Assembly: GCA_910591455.2 (NCBI GenBank)
Contig: OU342809.1
Span: 23,142,349 to 23,206,348 of the forward strand
Reading direction: 5' to 3'
Origin: Pholis gunnellus
Lineage: Eukaryota > Chordata > Actinopteri > Perciformes > Pholidae
DNA: 64,000 bases
The notes beneath the pieces were generated by a model. That model was not told the origin of the DNA and made no database searches. It saw only the letters and a program-made list of their open reading frames with translations. Each line of letters opens with the position of its first letter. The stretch's first letter is position 1. This document shows, piece after piece, positions 58,604 to 64,000 of the stretch. The position numbers and the translations under genes were made by a program.

Positions 58604-61131
58604 GTAAATGGGAGTGAGGTTCTTGTGCGTCATTGTGTGCCTTAGTGGCGGAGACGGGATTGCGTTTGTACATTTCTCTGCTTTAAAATAAGTAGTTTGC
58701 GCCTTTCCAAGTGACCACATCTTTGTCAGCTTTGCAGTTGGTTATAAGCTAATTCAATCACATTTTTGACTTGATGATGGCGCTTGATGAAAAGTCAGGA
58801 GATTACCAAAATCATGAGGATTTGTCTTCTGTGAACCAAGTACAGAGGTATTCAATCAGAATTTAAAGAGGTTCTGTTTTGAAAATGTCAGCAGAGGTAC
58901 GAACCTCTTCATTTCTACATTGCATACTAATAGCCTTCCCATACGTTTATCAAATAAAGTCAACAACGTACATTCCCATTTCATTTCAACATTATTTAAC
59001 TCAAACTTGTATGGCGCTTGTATGGGAAACAAATAGATAAATAATTACAATGAATAAAATGAGTCCTAGCACAATGAACTTAAGGCCTACATTTCAAGTA
59101 AAAGAAAATAAGAATACAATCTAAATAAAATAAATAAAAAGTTCCTCTTTTAGAAAAAGTGCAAACAGAGGTTTTGAGCTGCCCTTTCTCTTTTTTTTAA
59201 TATATTGGCATTTCTTTCTTCTTCTTTTTTTAGAAATGGGCCATTAGTTTAAATCATGGCTTGAACAAAGAAAAGTGCCGTTGTCATGCACATGTGCAGG
59301 TGCTCATTGGTGAGCCTAGAATCCATAGCCTGGACTATCGAAAATAAAACAATGCTCGGTCTCATTCATTTATCAGAAATTGGCTACAGGTTTGGATTGA
59401 ACCGTCACTCCCTCGGGGTCCGAACCGCGATCCGTCAATTGGTGATGCCTGATCTAGTAGATGTGGAAATTTCATTGGATGACTATAAGAACTATGACCT
59501 GCTGGTGCTAGATTGTAAGTCATATGAACAGCAGGTCAGTAGGATTCTTCCACTGAGGACCCTACATGTCTACATGAAATGTCATGGCAATCCATCCAAT
59601 ATGTATCAAGATGTTTCAGTCTTCAACAAAAATGGTTCACATACAGTCAGTGCCATCAATAGAACACTGCTGGCGGTTGTGTACAGTGAGGATAATCATT
59701 AGTTGGATTCAACACGACCATTGGCTTGACAGCTCCACATTCAGCACCCTGGACAGCACCGTTTCCTGCGCAGGGAAAGTTTTGAATTTAAATTTTGATT
59801 ATTTTCTCCACCAAGGAGGTTTGTTTGTCTTTGTCAGATGAACATGCATTCTTTTTCATTAATAGAGGCAGCCTTGGTGGAGGTCTGCACTTTCCAAGTG
59901 CCCTTCTAGTTATATTGGTGATTGCATGCTAAAGAGTTGTCCGAAACATAACATAGGAAGAGAATTAGAGCCGAAACGAATGATTGATCAACAGATAAGT
60001 CATTTTGAATTTTTCTTTACTCTGATGGTTTTAATTCCAGTTTGGTCATCTTATGTTTTAGTAAACTGAATATCGGTGAGTTTTGGACTGTTGGTCGAAC
60101 AAAACAATCAATTTAATGTCATCAGGTTGGACTTTATGAGTTGTCATGTACATGTTTCACCAGACTTAACAATTAATCAATTTATTAAGAAAATATTCCA
60201 CAGATGAATGGATAAAGGATATAATTATTGCTTGTAGCCGTATAGTAAATTTGATAATTACTTGCATAGAAAAAGGCTGCCCATAACATGTCAGTGTCTT
60301 TGAAATCTGTCCCTGCTTTAAATAGGCAAATAATTAATGATGATGAGACAAAAAGTTTTTTTTAATACATGCTAAACATATCTTAAGTCTCCTGCAAGTA
60401 GATTTTCATCGTTTATTAAATAAAACCATTGGCAGCCAATGGACACCATGAAAACTGTTCTAAGAGAGTATGGTCACTTAAAAATAAGCCAATATTGGCA
60501 TTAGATTGGGTTAATACTGAGGGCTGAAGATTAGGGATTTGTGTGTATGTTATTATTGTTATTATTTCCCTCCCAGTGTTCCATATTGAGCAAATTAAGA
60601 CAACGATTGACTCTTCCCGGGCTTTATGCCTCACACACCCTCGAGCCTTCATGGGAAGTCACAGATGACCAGTTTTATTGCTGCAGAAATGAAGGGGAGG
60701 GGGGAGGGAATCATCCAGCCATTTAATATCACACATCCTTTCTTTTTATGACAAAATCAAATTACCAGACTTGATTAAACCGTGTTCATCAAAATTTAAA
60801 AAAAACTGTTTGATGTATGATGAAAGGAAATTGAGACTTCAAGTGACTCAGTTATTCTCGAGTGTCTTCCCCAAGTGCAGTTATCTCACAGCAAATGGTT
60901 CGTCATGATCAAAGCAGCCGAGACGATTCACAATTTTGATTGGGCCACTGTAGATATGGAAGTGATTCTTTTGTCTGTTGGTGTTGATGAGATAAAGGAT
61001 TGTGTGCCATCAGTATGGCTATAGATGAAATGTTGCACATGGAACAAGATGGAGTATGCCTGAGACGCTCTTTGTTTACAAAATGCCATTATCAGCTTGA
61101 GATATTGGACACTTAGCTTGTCCTCTTCCAG
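58604..61131. other. kiaa1549l: Intron 9 of kiaa1549l
   Basis: Mostly AT-rich. The 59440-59860 part is a reverse copy of a dispersed repeat. The long open frame at 59286-59702 lies largely in it and is not a gene. Confidence 0.65.
59440..59860 (-). repeat. Dispersed repeat, reverse copy related to 25125-25290
   Basis: GAGGACCCTACATGTCTACA, CATGGCAATCCATCCAATA and ATCAAGATGTTTCAG are the antisense of the teleost repeat with landmark ATTGGATGGATTGCCATGA. The boundaries are approximate. Confidence 0.6.
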
Positions 61132-61303
61132 ATGGTGAGCATGCGCCGGCTGCCTGGTCCCAAGAACCCGGCAGAGATGACCTACTACACCCAGCTGAAC
61201 GGGGCACCCATCACTGGATCCACCGCTGCCAAGACCCTCAGCAGTCTGGACTCCCAGACCATGGCTCTGACACTGGGATACTTTGTGCAAGTGCAGGCCG
61301 AAC
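61132..61303 (+). CDS. kiaa1549l: kiaa1549l exon 10: ectodomain module 3, second half
   Basis: The acceptor is CTCTTCCAG and the donor GTAAGA starts at 61304. Entry is phase 0 and exit phase 1. It encodes residues about 814-871: MVSMRRLPGPKNPAEMTYYT, QLNGAPITGSTAAKTLSSLD and MALTLGYFVQVQAE. The layout (Pro-Gly entry, YYT strand, NG turn, helix, GYF strand, AEP at the splice) is the same as exon 7, supporting descent of exons 6-7 and 9-10 from one duplicated pair. No Cys is present. Confidence 0.93.
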
Positions 61304-63662
61304 GTAAGATTGTTATCTTGTTATCTTGCTGTACAGTTGTGCGTGGAACATAGCTAAGCTAACTAGCTAGCTAGCAAGCCAAGGTAACGGCCAATGTTGG
61401 TCACGTACAATGTGCAAACAGTACATCAAGCAAACTTTGACGATCGATTGAAAAATCATTGAAAAATCATAAAAATTGAAAAAAGCTAAATTCTCGCAGT
61501 TGACTACCGTACATATTTTTTCCAAAATAAAGTCTCATGGGGGATGAGTAAAGGGACTTTGCCTCTCTATACACTAATGGAAACATAGTTATGGATATGA
61601 TATTTCATTTCTGCCAATAAATCGCACTAAATCCCGCACACTGAACCTTGAAGTAAATGGATAACACTTCTATTAGCGGTGGATATTTTCTCTGAGAGGT
61701 GCAGTCTCGGTTGAGAAATTCTTCGTAGCAACCCCCTGTAAACTTGCAAACGGTTGTTTTAAAACTTTGGTTTGTGTGCAGATTCGAAAAAACAAGTCAC
61801 CTGTTAATTTGGAGGATTTTTCTTTTTGCCTCAGACGGAGCTGGTTCCCCCTGGTTCTAGTGTTTATGCCATTTCCATATTTCCGTACAGATATGTGAGA
61901 GGTGTCAATCTTCTCATTCTGTTAAAAAAAGCATACAAGCATATTTCCCCAAATGTTGTACTAGTCCTTTAAATCCAAGTCTTATTTGTATCAATTATTC
62001 ATCATGTTTTTAAAATAAATGCATGGTTTATTGACATTGAAATTCAATATCAAAATATGCACATATGTTCTATTCCCATTTGTTCATGTACTTGCTGATT
62101 TATTCCAGCTATAGAAATAATAGGCTTAAAAATAGGACTCTCCTCTGTTTTCCTTTGCATATTTACACACAGATTTACACCGATTTTCATTTGCATGTAG
62201 CCATTATGGAAATGGCTCCATACATATTTTAGATGCAACTCACAGAACACACTTCTCATTCAGCAGCCATTGTGGAGACGCCACATTGCCGGACATCTTA
62301 AGGATTTATCTGTTGAATTCAAGTGTAGCAGCCCGGGCTTACCGTGACATTGCGTAGGTTTTTGTTTTTCCATACATTTCCACAATGCCCTACAGTGTGC
62401 CCCCAATCAAGCTTCAGAATATCGATACAAATTCAAACTCGCATTCAGAAAATTGTAGTTGTGTAGACTTAGCTGCTGATGAGGACAAAGCCTTCCCTCT
62501 CACCGTTTCTCCCTTAGACTTCCCCAGAATCTAAAATTAAGAAACTGGAGAGGTACCAACAACAAGCCTTTCCAGCTCCTCTTAACAGTGCTCAGGCCGG
62601 GAACCGAACACAATGTTCTTGTAAAATTCATTTAGTATGCCTTAACCGGCTCAGTGGAAACAAACTGCATTAGTCCTTCAAATGAAAACACATCTCTTTG
62701 GCAAGCTGTGTTTAGCAAGGGGAGATCAAAGAAAGATGATTTAAAAAAGATATTCAAGCCAAAAACAAGCCCGTTTTTTAAGTTGTAGTTTTAAGCTTAT
62801 TTCTGGATGTAGATTTCAAGTCTACGAATTTGTTTTCTTTTATAACATTTCTGTCTATATTATACAATGTTGGTGCCGGTTAAATCTTAGAACATTTGAG
62901 ATTTTGGGTAAATAAGCTAATTTGCTTTCTTGCTGAGAGTTTGATGAGAAGATTGATACCACTCTCATGTCTGTGCGCTAAATATGAAGCTACAGCCAGA
63001 AGATGGTTAGCCTAGCTTAGCATAAGGGAACAGGGGAAACTGTTGGCCTTGTTAAAAACCCCACCTCCCAGCACACAAACAAACTAAAGTATGGAGATGA
63101 TGATTGCTTTTTATGCTATTTTACAAATTTATATCCATCAGGAAAATAACACAATATTATGAAATGTAATTATACAAATGTAATTTTTGATGGACCTTGT
63201 TCCTAATGGACAAGTAATGCAGGTGCATCTTCACTAAACCGAGCACTGTCCTTCACTGCCATTGATGTGGAAATAGACTTCCAAGTGCTATTGTTATTTA
63301 TTGATGCCGTTTCTTTCGCTTACCATTTTTCTCGGAGCTTAGTAACCATCAATAACACACATAAATGAGTTTGCAGTATTTTTTCAGCCCATCAGCTCCT
63401 TCTTCCTCTGTATTTCCACAGATGTTTGGTGGGAACTGTAAATCTAACATAGGATAGGATTTATAAAAACGAAGAGGATATATTTCCCCCCCTCATCCCC
63501 AGAGGAAATGACGCCCTTGATTGTAGTGAACAGTGTTTATTTCTGCTTGTCTTTTCATTGCAAAGTGTGTGCTTTGTCATCACTGGAGGGTCATTTAGCG
63601 GATTCACCGCTCAGGAATGATGCACAATCAAATACTGAGGAATGATATTTGTGTGTTTGTAG
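61304..63662. other. kiaa1549l: Intron 10 of kiaa1549l
   Basis: AT-rich intron. It has a short (TAGC)n stretch near 61353-61377 and no recognised mobile element or exon. Confidence 0.65.
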
Positions 63663-63823
63663 CCGTGGTAAAGACGCCACCCAGCAACCTGTGGATCATG
63701 GCCGTACTGACGCCTCTCTTCCTGTTGATGGTGGTGATCATCATGGTGTCCTTCATTCTGTGCAAGAGGAACAGGGTCATCTTCAAAACTGGCGCCTTCA
63801 GGAACTTCAAAACGCGCTCCAAG
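63663..63823 (+). CDS. kiaa1549l: kiaa1549l exon 11: transmembrane segment and start of the cytoplasmic tail
   Basis: The acceptor is TTTGTAG and the donor GTAAGA starts at 63824. Entry is phase 1 and exit phase 0. It encodes residues about 871-924: PVVKTPPSNLWIMAVLTP, a hydrophobic helix about residues 880-904 (LFLLMVVIIMVSFIL core), then the stop-transfer sequence CKRNRVIFKTG and FRNFKTRSK. This is the single transmembrane helix of a type I membrane protein. Counting from the CKRN motif, 21 residues to the exon end match the spacing that I recall in human KIAA1549 (CRTDK...RQK), supporting homology. The long cytoplasmic tail of the family lies beyond the window. Confidence 0.92.
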
Positions 63824-64000
63824 GTAAGACCGTCAAATTCAGTCGTCCAACTGTATCCCTTTCTCCTGCTCTTGTTTACTGCCTTATGTATCCCTTTTCC
63901 GTCTTCTTGTTCTTCTTTCTATTGTCTTCTATTATTAATAATAATCAGTTGTGTCCTCCCCAAGTCTCACCCCAAAATGTTCAGACAGCACTGCTTCACC
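63824..64000. other. kiaa1549l: Start of intron 11 of kiaa1549l
   Basis: Pyrimidine-rich, non-coding. The window ends inside this intron, so the remaining exons for the cytoplasmic region are not visible. Confidence 0.75.

Noticed and set aside
59286..59702. A 138-codon open frame in intron 9
   Set aside because: Most of it lies in a reverse copy of a dispersed repeat (landmark CATGGCAATCCATCCAATA). It has no recognisable domain and no splice partner.
1..64000. A search for CRISPR arrays, bacterial defence systems, phage or integrated virus genes
   Set aside because: The tandem repeats found are vertebrate micro- and minisatellites without regular unique spacers, and the only retroelement traces are a solo LTR, a SINE and LINE ends without intact coding regions.

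Overview
The window is vertebrate nuclear DNA and most likely comes from a teleost, probably a percomorph. It has GT-AG split exons, introns of up to 32 kb, very abundant (CA/TG)n microsatellites, and dispersed repeats that I recognise from memory as fish families: a tRNA-derived SINE, a solo LTR, a LINE tail and several unnamed medium-length elements. No prokaryotic operon, CRISPR array, plasmid or phage feature is present.

There are two genes, both on the + strand. Bases 1-84 are the last coding piece of a homeodomain-interacting protein kinase, best called hipk3, followed by a long 3' UTR. From about 7.4 kb to the end lies the 5' part of a UPF0606/KIAA1549-family gene, best called kiaa1549l. 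HIPK3 next to KIAA1549L, head to tail, is also the human chromosome 11 arrangement. I could place eleven consecutive coding exons: 7551-7623, 39804-40472, 42774-43607, 44286-44401, 48075-48297, 50618-50751, 51559-51727, 57606-57665, 58443-58603, 61132-61303 and 63663-63823. Every junction has AG/GT signals and the phases match throughout, giving 924 codons with no stop. The protein reads as a signal peptide, a Ser/Thr-rich mucin-like stretch, a folded membrane-proximal ectodomain, one transmembrane helix and the start of a cytoplasmic tail. The gene continues beyond the window.

By region: 1-4.0 kb is the hipk3 end and 3' UTR; 4.0-7.1 kb is intergenic with a large inverted-repeat element; 7.1-8.0 kb is a CpG-rich presumed promoter with exon 1; 7.6-39.8 kb is intron 1, which carries most of the repeats; 39.8-43.6 kb holds the two mucin exons; 44.3-61.3 kb holds the ectodomain exons; 63.7 kb is the transmembrane exon.

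I found no evidence for a wholly new system. The most interesting points are an apparent triplication of a two-exon, about 105-residue ectodomain module with identical intron phases; a convertase-type RPRR site in the third module; splice acceptors built from unstable simple repeats (exons 5, 6 and 8); and a foldback-like element whose arms are made of GTGGCAC-type subrepeats. Repeat names and gene identities rest on memory and reading by eye; no database search was run.
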